Shown: in pieces, positions 44,915 to 52,737 of the stretch
How positions within the stretch are numbered: the first letter of the stretch is position 1
Layout: every line of letters starts with the position of its first letter
Source: Rhizobium sp. Q54
Lineage (GTDB): Bacteria; Pseudomonadota; Alphaproteobacteria; SMXS01
Length of the DNA stretch: 64,000 bases
Direction: 5' to 3'
NCBI GenBank assembly: GCA_945907245.1
Contig: CAMDTB010000004.1
Span: forward strand, 1-64,000
Translations under genes and position numbers: made by a program
The notes under the pieces: generated by a model
The model's database searches: none
The model's input: the letters and a program-made list of their open reading frames with translations, nothing else
Told to the model about the DNA's origin: nothing

Positions 44915-45706
44915 CTAAGCCGCGTAGTTCGGCTTGCGCTTCTCGAGGAACGACTTGATGCCCTCGGAGACGTCGCCGTTGGAGACGGCGAGGATCTGGT
45001 TGCGGTCCTCCATGGCGATGGCGCTGTTCAGGTCGTTGCCGTCCACGTTGGCCCAGAAGCATTCCTTGGTCATGCGCAGGCCCAGCGGCGCGGTGGCGAT
45101 CATGTCGTCGGCCAGCGACTTGCCGGCAGCGACCAGCTCGTCCATCGGCACCACGTCCGACACCAGGCCGGTGCGCAGCGCGCGGTTGGCGTCGATGAAG
45201 CGGCCGGTCATCAGCAGTTCGGCGGCGACCGAGGTGCCGACCAGACGCGGCAGGTGATAGGACGCGCCCATCTCGCAGCCCGACAGGCCGATCTTGATGA
45301 AGGCGCAGTTCATCTTGGTGCCCTCGGCGGCGATGCGGACGTCGCAGCCCAGCGCGATCGAGAAGCCGCCGCCGGCCGCGTAGCCGTGCAGCAGGCCGAT
45401 GATCGGCTGCGGGCAGCGGCGCATGCGCATGACGATGCCGGAGAAGTTTCGCTGGCTCTTCATGCCGGTGTTGGTGGTGCTGTCGAGCGGCCGCTCCGGA
45501 TCCTTCATGTCGAGGCCGGCGCAGAACGCGCGCCCGTTCCCCTTCAGCACCACGACGCGCACGTCGTAGTTGGTCTCCAGGCTGCCGAAATAGTGGTTCA
45601 GCTCGCGCACGAACTGGCGGCTCAGCGCGTTGAGATTGTCCGGACGGTTGAACGTCACCCAATCGATGGCGCCGTCCTTCTCGATGATCATGTTCTTGTA
45701 TTCCAC
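44915..45706 (-). CDS. Enoyl-CoA hydratase/isomerase family protein
   Basis: A 263-residue crotonase-fold enzyme. The oxyanion-hole regions are GNGRAFCAGLDMKDP and HGYAAGGGFSIALGCDVRIA, and the third conserved part is IGLSGCEMGASYHLPRLVG. It may hydrate an enoyl-CoA made by the acyl-CoA dehydrogenase that follows 20 bases downstream. It differs from the crotonase at 29492-30337, so the two likely act at different steps. The luciferase-like gene lies 31 bases upstream on the same strand, suggesting a three-gene operon. Confidence 0.94.
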   Translation of the reverse strand: MEYKNMIIEKDGAIDWVTFNRPDNLNALSRQFVRELNHYFGSLETNYDVRVVVLKGNGRAFCAGLDMKDPERPLDSTTNTGMKSQRNFSGIVMRMRRCPQPIIGLLHGYAAGGGFSIALGCDVRIAAEGTKMNCAFIKIGLSGCEMGASYHLPRLVGTSVAAELLMTGRFIDANRALRTGLVSDVVPMDELVAAGKSLADDMIATAPLGLRMTKECFWANVDGNDLNSAIAMEDRNQILAVSNGDVSEGIKSFLEKRKPNYAA

Positions 45707-45737
45707 GGAACTTACCTTTCTCTCTTTCCTGATATAT

Positions 45738-46628
45738 TCAAAGTGCTTGCACGCCCTCTTTTACCTCTTTCAGCAGCTTGAGGTGAGCGGCGACATCCGT
45801 GTTCAGGCCGATCATGGAGGTGCCGATGGCGAGGTGCGTGGCACCCGCGCCCTTCCACATCGCAGCGCCTTTCAGCACTTGGTCCATGGTCGCGGCGGGC
45901 TTGTCGCGGAAGGCGTTCTGGAAGCCGGTCATGGCCTCGAGCCCGATGGACTTCGGATAGCGGCCGGCCTTCTCGGCGGCCTTGTGCATGATCTCGAACT
46001 GGGGCTTGAGCTGCTCCGGCGTACCGATGGGGATCCAGCCGTCGCCGATGCGGCCGACGCGGTCGGCGACGGCGTCCGACATGCCGCCGAACCAGACCGG
46101 GATCGGCTTCTGGACGGAGTTCGGGTTGAGGCCGCCCTCCTGCATCTTGTGGAACTTGCCGTCGAACGTGGTGGTGCGGTTCATCCACAGCGCCCGCATG
46201 ATGGCGACCTGCTCCTCGGAGCGCTTGCCGCGAGTATGCCAGTCCATGTCGAGGGCTTCATATTCCATGGCCTGCCAGCCGACGCCGATGCCCAGCCGCA
46301 ACCGGCCTTGCGACAGCACGTCGACCTCGGCCGCCTGCTTGGCGACCAGCACCGCCTGGCGCTGCGGCAGGATCAGCACGCCGGTCGCCAGCCCGACCTT
46401 TCTGGTGCAGGCGGCGATGAAGCCGTAAAGCACGAACGGTTCGTGGAACGCGTCCTCCAGCTTGTAGGGCGCGAAAATCTTGGGGTCGCCCTTGGGATCG
46501 ACGCCCAGAACATGATCGGTCGTGGTGATGTAGTCGAATCCCAGGTCTTCCGCGCCCTGCGCGAAGTCCCGGATGGCGGCCGGATCGTTACCGATCTCGA
46601 CGCTCGGAAAACTGGCTCCGATCTTCAT
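45738..46628 (-). CDS. LLM-class (luciferase-like) F420- or FMN-dependent oxidoreductase
   Basis: A 296-residue TIM-barrel protein of the bacterial luciferase superfamily, of the type annotated 'TIGR03619 F420-dependent'. It has DFAQGAEDLGFDYITTTDHV, KVGLATGVLILPQRQAVLVAKQ, DVLSQGRLRLGIGVGWQ and PVWFGGMSDAVADRVGRIGDG. Members are monooxygenases or dehydrogenases; the limonene monooxygenase of Rhodococcus is one member of the superfamily. The ATG at 46628 is preceded by GGGGAGAAT. It is the first gene of a likely operon with the crotonase and acyl-CoA dehydrogenase. Confidence 0.9.
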   Translation of the reverse strand: MKIGASFPSVEIGNDPAAIRDFAQGAEDLGFDYITTTDHVLGVDPKGDPKIFAPYKLEDAFHEPFVLYGFIAACTRKVGLATGVLILPQRQAVLVAKQAAEVDVLSQGRLRLGIGVGWQAMEYEALDMDWHTRGKRSEEQVAIMRALWMNRTTTFDGKFHKMQEGGLNPNSVQKPIPVWFGGMSDAVADRVGRIGDGWIPIGTPEQLKPQFEIMHKAAEKAGRYPKSIGLEAMTGFQNAFRDKPAATMDQVLKGAAMWKGAGATHLAIGTSMIGLNTDVAAHLKLLKEVKEGVQAL

Positions 46629-46726
46629 GGCATTCTCCCCGAAATGGCTTCCACTCGTCCCCGCGGCGGATACTATAGCCAACCGAGAAATGAATGCATG
46701 CCGGATTCAGCGGCGGGGAGATGCAC

Positions 46727-47458
46727 ATGGCCGAGTTCGAGATCGACGTGGTGACACCGGACGGAAAGATGGGCAGCTTCGTCGCCCATCCCGATGGCGA
46801 GGGACCGTTTCCGGCCGTGATCCTCTACATGGACGCGCCAGGAATCCGCGAGGAACTTCGCGATTTCGCCCGGCGCATCGCCTCGCAAGGCTATTTCTGC
46901 CTGCTGCCCGACATGTACTACCGCAACGGCCAGCTCCGCTTCGACTTCTCCATGGACCGGGACAACGTGTTCAAGCTGGTGATGGCGACCATGGCCACCC
47001 TAAACGTCGACCGGGTGATGCGCGACACAAAGGGCATGCTCGACTATCTGGACGCCCATCCCGCCGTGAAGGCGCCCTATGGCTGCGTCGGCTACTGCAT
47101 GAGCGGCCAGTATGTGGTCGCCGCGGCCGGCACCTTCCCGGACAGGATCGTCGCGACCGCCTCGCTGTACGGCGTCGGCATCGTCACCGACCAGGCGGAC
47201 TCACCGCACCTGCTGGTCCCCGCCATCAAGGGCGAGCTTTACCTGGGCTTCGCGGCGCATGATCCCTGGGTGAGCGACAACGTGATCCCGGCCCTGACCA
47301 AGGCGCTGGAGGACCACGGCGTATCCTACGAATGCGAGATTCATCCCGATACCGAGCACGGCTTCTGCTTCCCGCAGCGCCCTGCCTATGTGAAGGACCG
47401 GGCCGAGATCGCCTGGCGGAAGATGTCGGAGATGTTCGACCGGCGGTTGAAACAGTAA
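46727..47458 (+). CDS. Dienelactone hydrolase family protein
   Basis: A 243-residue alpha/beta hydrolase of the DLH family. The nucleophile is a cysteine at about 124 in GYCMSGQY, the usual DLH arrangement, with Asp in AAHDPWVSD and His in DTEHGFCF. Dienelactone hydrolases open lactones made in aromatic ring-cleavage pathways; others are general esterases. The ATG at 46727 follows GGGGAGATG. It is divergent from the luciferase-like gene with a 98-base gap that must hold both promoters. Confidence 0.92.
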   Translation: MAEFEIDVVTPDGKMGSFVAHPDGEGPFPAVILYMDAPGIREELRDFARRIASQGYFCLLPDMYYRNGQLRFDFSMDRDNVFKLVMATMATLNVDRVMRDTKGMLDYLDAHPAVKAPYGCVGYCMSGQYVVAAAGTFPDRIVATASLYGVGIVTDQADSPHLLVPAIKGELYLGFAAHDPWVSDNVIPALTKALEDHGVSYECEIHPDTEHGFCFPQRPAYVKDRAEIAWRKMSEMFDRRLKQ

Positions 47459-47519
47459 AGCGGCGACACTCGCGAGGAACTCCAGCATTTGTGCGCATAA
47501 ACGTATTTTAGATTGAGAT

Positions 47520-47537
47520 TCGCACATATATGTGCGA
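47520..47537. promoter_or_regulatory. 18-bp perfect palindrome, candidate HicB operator
   Basis: TCGCACATATATGTGCGA is its own reverse complement. It lies 12 bases upstream of the hicA start codon inside an unusually A+T-rich stretch. HicB antitoxins with a C-terminal DNA-binding domain repress their own promoter, so this is a good operator candidate. A GTGCGCAT half-like sequence occurs about 30 bases further upstream. Confidence 0.7.
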
Positions 47538-47549
47538 TTATTGCAGATA

Positions 47550-47759
47550 ATGAATACGCGACAATTCATTAAGCGGGTCAAGTAGATCGGAAAGCGCGAC
47601 GGCGTAAGCGTAATGGAAAGCCGCCAAGGCAAAGGGAGTCACGCCCGCCTTACCTACGGTAATCGCTTCACAATCGTTCCTTATCGAACTGGAGACATCC
47701 CGATCGGCACCATGCACGCCATGATCGAACAGCTTGGGCTTGACAAGGCCGACTTCTAG
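47550..47759 (+). pseudogene. hicA: HicA-family toxin gene interrupted by an in-frame amber codon
   Basis: The frame from ATG 47550 reads MNTRQFIKRVK, then TAG at 47583-47585, then IGKRDGVSVMESRQGKGSH followed by the rest of HicA to the stop at 47757. The pattern is typical of the HicA mRNA interferase: the catalytic His in GKGSHARL, TIVPYRTGDIP and GTMHAMIEQLGL. The full length would be 69 residues. Codon 12 was probably AAG or another sense codon, one base from TAG. An internal ATG at 47613 could restart translation but would lose the first helix. The toxin is therefore probably inactive, or needs suppression. Confidence 0.85.
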
Positions 47760-47774
47760 ATACGGAGAGATACC

Positions 47775-48194
47775 ATGCGTTACGTCTACGACGTCACCAT
47801 CACCCCGCAGGAGGATGGAAGCTATCTCGTGCGATTCCCTCAGATTCCCGAGGCTATCACTGACGGCGATACGGTAGAGGAAGCCCGCGAACAGGCGGTT
47901 GACGCGCTGGTCGCGGCGTTGGGCGGATACATCGAGTTCGGCCGGCCGCTCCCTCAGCCGGGATCGAGGCCGGACGCCATCGCCATTCCACCGCTCCAAG
48001 CTGCCAAACTAGCCTTGTACGCGACAATGAAAGCCGGCCGAGTTTCCAATACCGAACTCGCCAGGCAACTCGGCGTGACCGAGAACGCCGTCAGGCGTCT
48101 GCTCGATCTCGACCACCGAAGCCACTTCGACCAGGTTACGCGGGCTTTGGCACTACTCGGGAGACGCGTGATCCTCGATGTAGAAGCGGCATAA
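47775..48194 (+). CDS. hicB: HicB-family antitoxin
   Basis: A 139-residue antitoxin. The N-terminal HicB fold is MRYVYDVTITPQEDGSYLVR with FPQIPEAITDGDTVEEAREQA. The C-terminal part is a helix-turn-helix (NTELARQLGVTENAVRRLLD) of the Xre-like kind used for autoregulation. The start follows GGAGAGATACC. It begins 15 bases after the hicA stop and is intact although the toxin gene is interrupted. It could still repress the palindromic site upstream or neutralise a related HicA elsewhere. Confidence 0.93.
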   Translation: MRYVYDVTITPQEDGSYLVRFPQIPEAITDGDTVEEAREQAVDALVAALGGYIEFGRPLPQPGSRPDAIAIPPLQAAKLALYATMKAGRVSNTELARQLGVTENAVRRLLDLDHRSHFDQVTRALALLGRRVILDVEAA

Positions 48195-48381
48195 CAGGCA
48201 AAGCCAACTGCCAGATGATCGCGCGGGAGTCCGAATGATTCCCAATTAAATGCACTGTCACCGAAATGACCGAAATGCTGACCCGCAACGGCAGGCATTT
48301 CGCGCCGCTCGGCGTCTCGTTCATCGACCCATCCGACGGCCTGCCCGCAACCTGACCGATCGCGATCACCGTCGCCTTCCC

Positions 48382-48828
48382 TCAAACCGGCGAGCAGATC
48401 ATCACCGGAATATCGCGGTCCGTCCGCCGCTGGTAGGCGCCGTAGCTGGCGAAGTTGGCGACGATCGCCGGCCACAGTGCGGCCTTCTCGTCGGGCGTGG
48501 CCTGGCGGCAATGCATCCTGCGCTTCACCGTGCCGACCTGGATCTCGATGTCCGGGTGCGCGACCAGATTGTAGTACCAGAGCGGATTCCTCGGCGCGCC
48601 GCCGAGTGAGGCGACCAGGATCACGTCGTCGCCGTTCGGGTTATACATCAACGGGATGGTGCGCTTCCTGCCGGACTTCGCGCCGGTCATGGTGACGAGG
48701 CAGATCGGCGTGCCGTACATCCGGTTCATCAGCCGGCCGCCCGACAGCCGGTAGACGAACACGTTGAGCCGCGTGAACAGGCGCATCAGGCCCTTGTTCA
48801 TCACCGGCGCCACCTTCGGCTCGTTCAT
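48382..48828 (-). CDS. Nitroreductase-family deazaflavin-dependent oxidoreductase (DUF385/Ddn-like)
   Basis: A 148-residue split-beta-barrel flavoprotein of the group that includes the F420-dependent Ddn proteins of mycobacteria. Marks are MYGTPICLVTMTGAKSGRKR, TIPLMYNPNGDDVILVAS, LGGAPRNPLWYYNLVAHPD and VGTVKRR. The ATG at 48828 follows GGGGGGAGGCG. Relatives use F420 in Actinobacteria; in Alphaproteobacteria the cofactor is uncertain. The 187-base gap upstream of its stop, next to hicB, contains only a short reading frame (48266-48354) that I cannot support. Confidence 0.85.
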   Translation of the reverse strand: MNEPKVAPVMNKGLMRLFTRLNVFVYRLSGGRLMNRMYGTPICLVTMTGAKSGRKRTIPLMYNPNGDDVILVASLGGAPRNPLWYYNLVAHPDIEIQVGTVKRRMHCRQATPDEKAALWPAIVANFASYGAYQRRTDRDIPVMICSPV

Positions 48829-48977
48829 GCCCGCCTCCCCCCTTAACCCCGCCGAAACGCTGGCACCCGCGCCGGGCGGCGTCAACAAAGAGTCTTGAAC
48901 GGGCGGCGCCCCGACCTTAGGTTCGCGGTTCATTCACCGGCGGCCGCGCGGCGTTCGCCCTTCCGGAAGGACGCATC

Positions 48978-49406
48978 ATGGCCATCGCGAAACCGGGCGA
49001 CACAGTCCACATCCACTACACCGGCACCCTCGACGACGGCAGCCAGTTCGACAGCTCCATCGGCCGCGAGCCGCTGGAATTCACGCTGGGCGCGGGCCAG
49101 GTGATCCCGGGTTTCGACCTGGCGGTCACCGGCCTGTCGGAAGGCGAGAGCCGCACCGTCCGGATCGACGCGGAAGACGCGTATGGCGAGGTCAACGAGC
49201 ATCTGATCCAGCAGATCGAGCGCAGCAAGCTCCCCGGCCACATCAAGGTCGAGAAGGGCCTGCAGCTGCAGGCCGGCCGCGCCGGCGGCAGCCCGATGGT
49301 CGTCACCGTCATCGACTTCGACGACGACACCGTGACCCTGGACGGCAACCATGAACTCGCCGGCAAGGCGCTGACCTTCGCCGTGGAGCTGGTGAAGATC
49401 ATCTGA
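48978..49406 (+). CDS. SlyD-like FKBP-type peptidyl-prolyl cis-trans isomerase
   Basis: A 142-residue folding helper. The FKBP core is VHIHYTGTLDDGSQFDSS with LEFTLGAGQVIPGFDLAV and the later LTFAVELVKI. Between these an insert-in-flap domain of SlyD type is seen (EDAYGEVNEHLIQQI). The metal-binding His-rich tail of E. coli SlyD is absent. The ATG at 48978 follows a GGAAGGA site. It would act on prolyl bonds in the cytoplasm. Monocistronic. Confidence 0.92.
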   Translation: MAIAKPGDTVHIHYTGTLDDGSQFDSSIGREPLEFTLGAGQVIPGFDLAVTGLSEGESRTVRIDAEDAYGEVNEHLIQQIERSKLPGHIKVEKGLQLQAGRAGGSPMVVTVIDFDDDTVTLDGNHELAGKALTFAVELVKII

Positions 49407-49495
49407 CGATCCGCTCGCCTGACTCCGCGCAAGCAAGGCGATCCGATCCGCCAACGGTAATTTTGCTTTAAGCAATCATGCGTTAGGATGGCGGG

Positions 49496-51133
49496 ATGAA
49501 AAATTTCCGTCCTGCTTTCTGGCTGTTTGCCCTCCTTTTCCTCGTTATCGCATCACTTCCCGGGTCCGCCGCCGCCGGTGGCACCCAGGACGCGCTGCGG
49601 GCGCTCGCCCCGTCCCTCGCCGCCAGCCGCGCGCCGAGGATCGGCGACGCGACCCTCGCCGAGCCCGCACTGCTCGCGGCGCTCTACGCGCAGCGCGACT
49701 ACAAGCCGTTGTGGACGGGCCCGGACGACCTTCGGGCGCTGACCGCCGCGATCGCCGGCGTCACCGAGGACGGCCTGCTGCCCGAGGACTATCACCTCAG
49801 GGCGCTGACCGCGCTGGCCGGCAGCACGGACCGAAGCAATCCCGAGCAGGCGGCACGCCTCGACCTGCTGGCGACCGACGCACTAGCGCGCCTCGCCATC
49901 CATCTGCACTATGGCAAGACCGATCCACGCGTCTTCGACCCGAACTGGAACATCAGCGCGCCGATCGCGAAGGGTGACTTCCTCGAGCTGGTCAGCCAGG
50001 TGACCGCCCAGGGCGACATCGTCGCCGCGGCGAAGGATCTGGCGCCGCATCACTGGTTCTACGGCCAGCTCAAGAAAGCGCTTGCCGCCCAGCGCGCCCA
50101 TGTGGCCGAGGGCGGCTGGGGCACGGTCGGGGCCGGCGAGACGCTGAAGCCCGGCATGAGCGATCCGCGCGTGGCGGCGCTGCGCGCGCGTCTGGCGGCA
50201 TCCGGCGACTACACCGCGGCAACGCCGGCGGATCCCAACCTCTTCGACGACGATCTGGTGGCGGCGCTGACCCGTTTTCAGGAATTGCACGGCATCGACC
50301 CGGACGGCGCCGTCGGCAAGCGCACGCTGAACGAGCTCAACATCACCGCCCAGCAGCGCGTCGACCAGCTCCGGCTCAACCTGGAGCGTGCCCGTTGGGT
50401 GCTGAACCAGCTCGGCGACGAGTTCATCGTCGTCAACATCTCGGGCTTCCATCTCTACGTGGTCAAGGATGGCGTGCCCGTCTGGGACAGCCGCGTGATC
50501 GTCGGCCGCACCTATCGGCAGACCCCCATGTTCAAGTCCAACATGCGGACGGTGGTGCTCAACCCGACCTGGACGGTGCCTCCCACCATCCTGAAACAGG
50601 ACATGTTGCCCAAGATCGCCAGGGACCTGTCCTACCTCGCATCCCACAACATCGCCGTGGTGGACGGCAGCGGCGCCGAGGTCGATCCGGGCACCATCGA
50701 CTGGCACCAGGCCCCGCGGCGATTCCCGTACAATCTCGTCCAGCGGCCGGGCGAGGACAATTCGCTGGGGCGGGTGAAGTTCCTGTTTCCCAACGAGCAT
50801 GCGGTCTACCTGCACGACACGCCGAACCGCGCGCTGTTTGAACGCGCCGACCGGGCCGCCAGCTCCGGATGCATCCGGCTGGAAAATCCCATGGCGCTGG
50901 CCGATTACCTGCTGGCGGGCGACACCGACTGGCCCAAGGAGCGCATCGCGGAGGTGCTCGCCGCCGGCCGCACACAGAACATCATTCTCAAGCGCACCAT
51001 GCCGATCGTCATCATGTACTGGACCGCCCAGCTCGACCGCGACGGCACCATGCGCTTCTTCCCGGACCTCTACGGCCGTGACCCGCCCTTGCTGCGGGCG
51101 CTAGGCGCGGAGAAAACTGCGACCGGGCGCTGA
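49496..51133 (+). CDS. L,D-transpeptidase with peptidoglycan-binding domain (YcbB/LdtD-like)
   Basis: An exported cell-wall enzyme of 545 residues that makes 3-3 peptidoglycan cross-links or attaches proteins. A Sec signal (FWLFALLFLVIASLPGSAAA) is followed by a helical scaffolding region. A PG-binding module follows (LTRFQELHGIDPDGAVGKRTLNELN), then the YkuD catalytic domain with LHDTPNRALFERADRA and the nucleophile Cys459 in SSGCIRL. The length and order match the YcbB subgroup. The C-terminal tail of about 85 residues after the active site is normal for that group. Confidence 0.94.
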   Translation: MKNFRPAFWLFALLFLVIASLPGSAAAGGTQDALRALAPSLAASRAPRIGDATLAEPALLAALYAQRDYKPLWTGPDDLRALTAAIAGVTEDGLLPEDYHLRALTALAGSTDRSNPEQAARLDLLATDALARLAIHLHYGKTDPRVFDPNWNISAPIAKGDFLELVSQVTAQGDIVAAAKDLAPHHWFYGQLKKALAAQRAHVAEGGWGTVGAGETLKPGMSDPRVAALRARLAASGDYTAATPADPNLFDDDLVAALTRFQELHGIDPDGAVGKRTLNELNITAQQRVDQLRLNLERARWVLNQLGDEFIVVNISGFHLYVVKDGVPVWDSRVIVGRTYRQTPMFKSNMRTVVLNPTWTVPPTILKQDMLPKIARDLSYLASHNIAVVDGSGAEVDPGTIDWHQAPRRFPYNLVQRPGEDNSLGRVKFLFPNEHAVYLHDTPNRALFERADRAASSGCIRLENPMALADYLLAGDTDWPKERIAEVLAAGRTQNIILKRTMPIVIMYWTAQLDRDGTMRFFPDLYGRDPPLLRALGAEKTATGR

Positions 51134-51218
51134 TCAGCCAGTACCCGTCCTCCAACTGACCGTTTGCCATCGGCCGCTTGTCCGCTACGGTTGCGCCGAC
51201 CGACCGTGGGAGGAACAT

Positions 51219-51995
51219 GTGGACCTGAATCTGAGGGGCAAGACGGCGCTGGTGACCGGCGCATCCAAGGGCATCGGCCTCGCCGCCGCCGAGGCGCTCG
51301 CCGAGGAAGGCTGCAACGTTCATCTGGCCGCCCGCAGCGAGGACGCGCTCAAGGCCAACGTCGAACGGCTGCGCGCCGCCCATCAGGTACAGGTGACCGC
51401 CCATGTGGTCGACCTGCGCAACCGCGACGACCTGGACCGTCTCGCCGCCGACTGCACAGACATCGATATCCTAGTGAACAACGCCGGCGACATCCCGCGC
51501 GGCTCGATCAGCGACATCGACGAGTCGCGCTGGCGGCACGCCTGGGAGCTGAAGGTGTTCGGCTACATCAACCTGACCCGGCAGGTCTACGCCGCCATGA
51601 AGGCGCGCGGCCAGGGCGTGATCGTCAACGTCATCGGCGCGGCCGGGGAGCGGTTCGACTTCAACTACATCACCGGCTCGGCCGGCAACGCCTCGCTGAT
51701 GGCCTTCACCCGCGCGCTGGGCGGCCGCAGCCTGCTCGAGGACAACATCCGCGCCGTCGGCATCAACCCGGGTCCGGTCGAGACCGATCGCATGGTCACG
51801 CTGCTGAAGGGCCAGGCCCAGGCCAAATGGGGCGACGAGAGCCGCTGGCGCGAACTCACCGCTTCGATGCCGCAGGGACGCGGCGCCAAGCCGCGCGAGA
51901 TCGGCGACCTGGTGGCGTTCCTCGCCTCGGAGCGCTCGGGCTACACCAGCGGCGTGATCTACACCGTCGACGGCGGCATGAGCTCGCGCAACTGA
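51219..51995 (+). CDS. SDR-fold protein with altered catalytic residues
   Basis: A 258-residue short-chain dehydrogenase fold: TGASKGIG cofactor loop, NNAGDIPRGS, INPGPVETDRM and TVDGGMSSRN. The standard catalytic YxxxK is not where it should be. Aligning the following ASLMAFTRALGG with normal SDRs places Gly153 and Asn157 at the Tyr and Lys positions (GSAGN). The nearest Tyr (150) is three residues early. It may belong to a non-canonical SDR subgroup with a different mechanism or no reductase activity. The start is a GTG with GGGAGGA before it. The next gene starts 2 bases after its stop. Confidence 0.9.
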   Translation: MDLNLRGKTALVTGASKGIGLAAAEALAEEGCNVHLAARSEDALKANVERLRAAHQVQVTAHVVDLRNRDDLDRLAADCTDIDILVNNAGDIPRGSISDIDESRWRHAWELKVFGYINLTRQVYAAMKARGQGVIVNVIGAAGERFDFNYITGSAGNASLMAFTRALGGRSLLEDNIRAVGINPGPVETDRMVTLLKGQAQAKWGDESRWRELTASMPQGRGAKPREIGDLVAFLASERSGYTSGVIYTVDGGMSSRN

Positions 51996-51997
51996 GC

Positions 51998-52723
51998 ATG
52001 CACGGAACCGCCGACACGCTGTCGCTGAGGGGCGAGTTCGGCCAGGCCGCGCTGGTGCAGGACCTTGAGGCATCGTTCGGCTTCAGCCTGCCGTTCGACG
52101 AGACGCAGATGTGGTATTTCGTCGGCGACATCTACCGGTCGCTGATCCTGCGGCTGGGACCGGCGACGGATGGCGGCAAGGCGAACGCCGGCACGCTCGC
52201 CTACTACTACCTGCGCCGCGGCATCCGCGAACTGGGCAAAGGCGACGGGGTAACGCCCGACATGCCGCTCCGCGAACTGGAGCTTCTCCAGCCGCGCCGA
52301 TTCCTCAGGAACCTCGCCGCGCAGACCGGCCTGAAGCTGCCCGAGCACGACAGCTCGCGGCTGAGCTGGGGCGCGATGATGCTGTGCCTCGCCGGCGCGG
52401 TCGGCTTCATCTTCGGCATTCCGCCGCTGCCACTGAACTGGCCGGCCGCGCTGATGGCCCTGGCGCTGGCGTTTTTCCTGCCGCTGTTCGATCCGGGGCG
52501 GTTTCCCGCCGGATGCCGCACGGTCCGCGACCTGGCCGAGAAGGCCGCCGGCCTCAACTACGCCAGGCTGCGCGGCGACGGCGCGGCGGGCGACGCGGAC
52601 GCCATATGGAAGGCGCTGCTCGGCGTCCTGTCTTCCCATACCGATACGCCGGCCCGCGAGATCACGCCAAACACGAGGCTGGTGACGGATGACATGCATC
52701 AGGAACAGGCGACTTACCATTAG
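51998..52723 (+). CDS. Uncharacterised protein with two internal hydrophobic helices
   Basis: A 241-residue protein of unknown family. The N-terminal part (VQDLEASFGFSLPFDETQMW) and the C-terminal part (CRTVRDLAEKAAGLN) each recall a helix-rich acyl-carrier-like or related small domain, but no phosphopantetheine DSL/DSx motif is visible. The centre has two adjacent hydrophobic helices (MMLCLAGAVGFIFGI and ALMALALAFFLPLF), so it may be membrane-anchored with both ends on one side. It starts 2 bases after the altered SDR and is surely co-transcribed with it. Function unknown. Confidence 0.75.
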   Translation: MHGTADTLSLRGEFGQAALVQDLEASFGFSLPFDETQMWYFVGDIYRSLILRLGPATDGGKANAGTLAYYYLRRGIRELGKGDGVTPDMPLRELELLQPRRFLRNLAAQTGLKLPEHDSSRLSWGAMMLCLAGAVGFIFGIPPLPLNWPAALMALALAFFLPLFDPGRFPAGCRTVRDLAEKAAGLNYARLRGDGAAGDADAIWKALLGVLSSHTDTPAREITPNTRLVTDDMHQEQATYH

Positions 52724-52737
52724 CCTCGCGCCTGGCG

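Noticed and set aside
43728-45662. A single 644-codon minus-strand protein joining the acyl-CoA dehydrogenase to an upstream extension
   Set aside because: The upstream part overlaps the enoyl-CoA hydratase gene in another phase and has no homology; a TTG start with a good ribosome site at 44894 fits the family N-terminus.
48195-48381. A small gene in the gap between hicB and the DUF385-like gene, for example 48266-48354
   Set aside because: Only 29 codons, no ribosome site and no recognisable pattern; not supported.
51164-52723. A 519-codon plus-strand fusion protein covering the SDR and the unknown gene
   Set aside because: The SDR frame is different and has a complete SDR pattern; the unknown protein has its own ATG 2 bases after the SDR stop.
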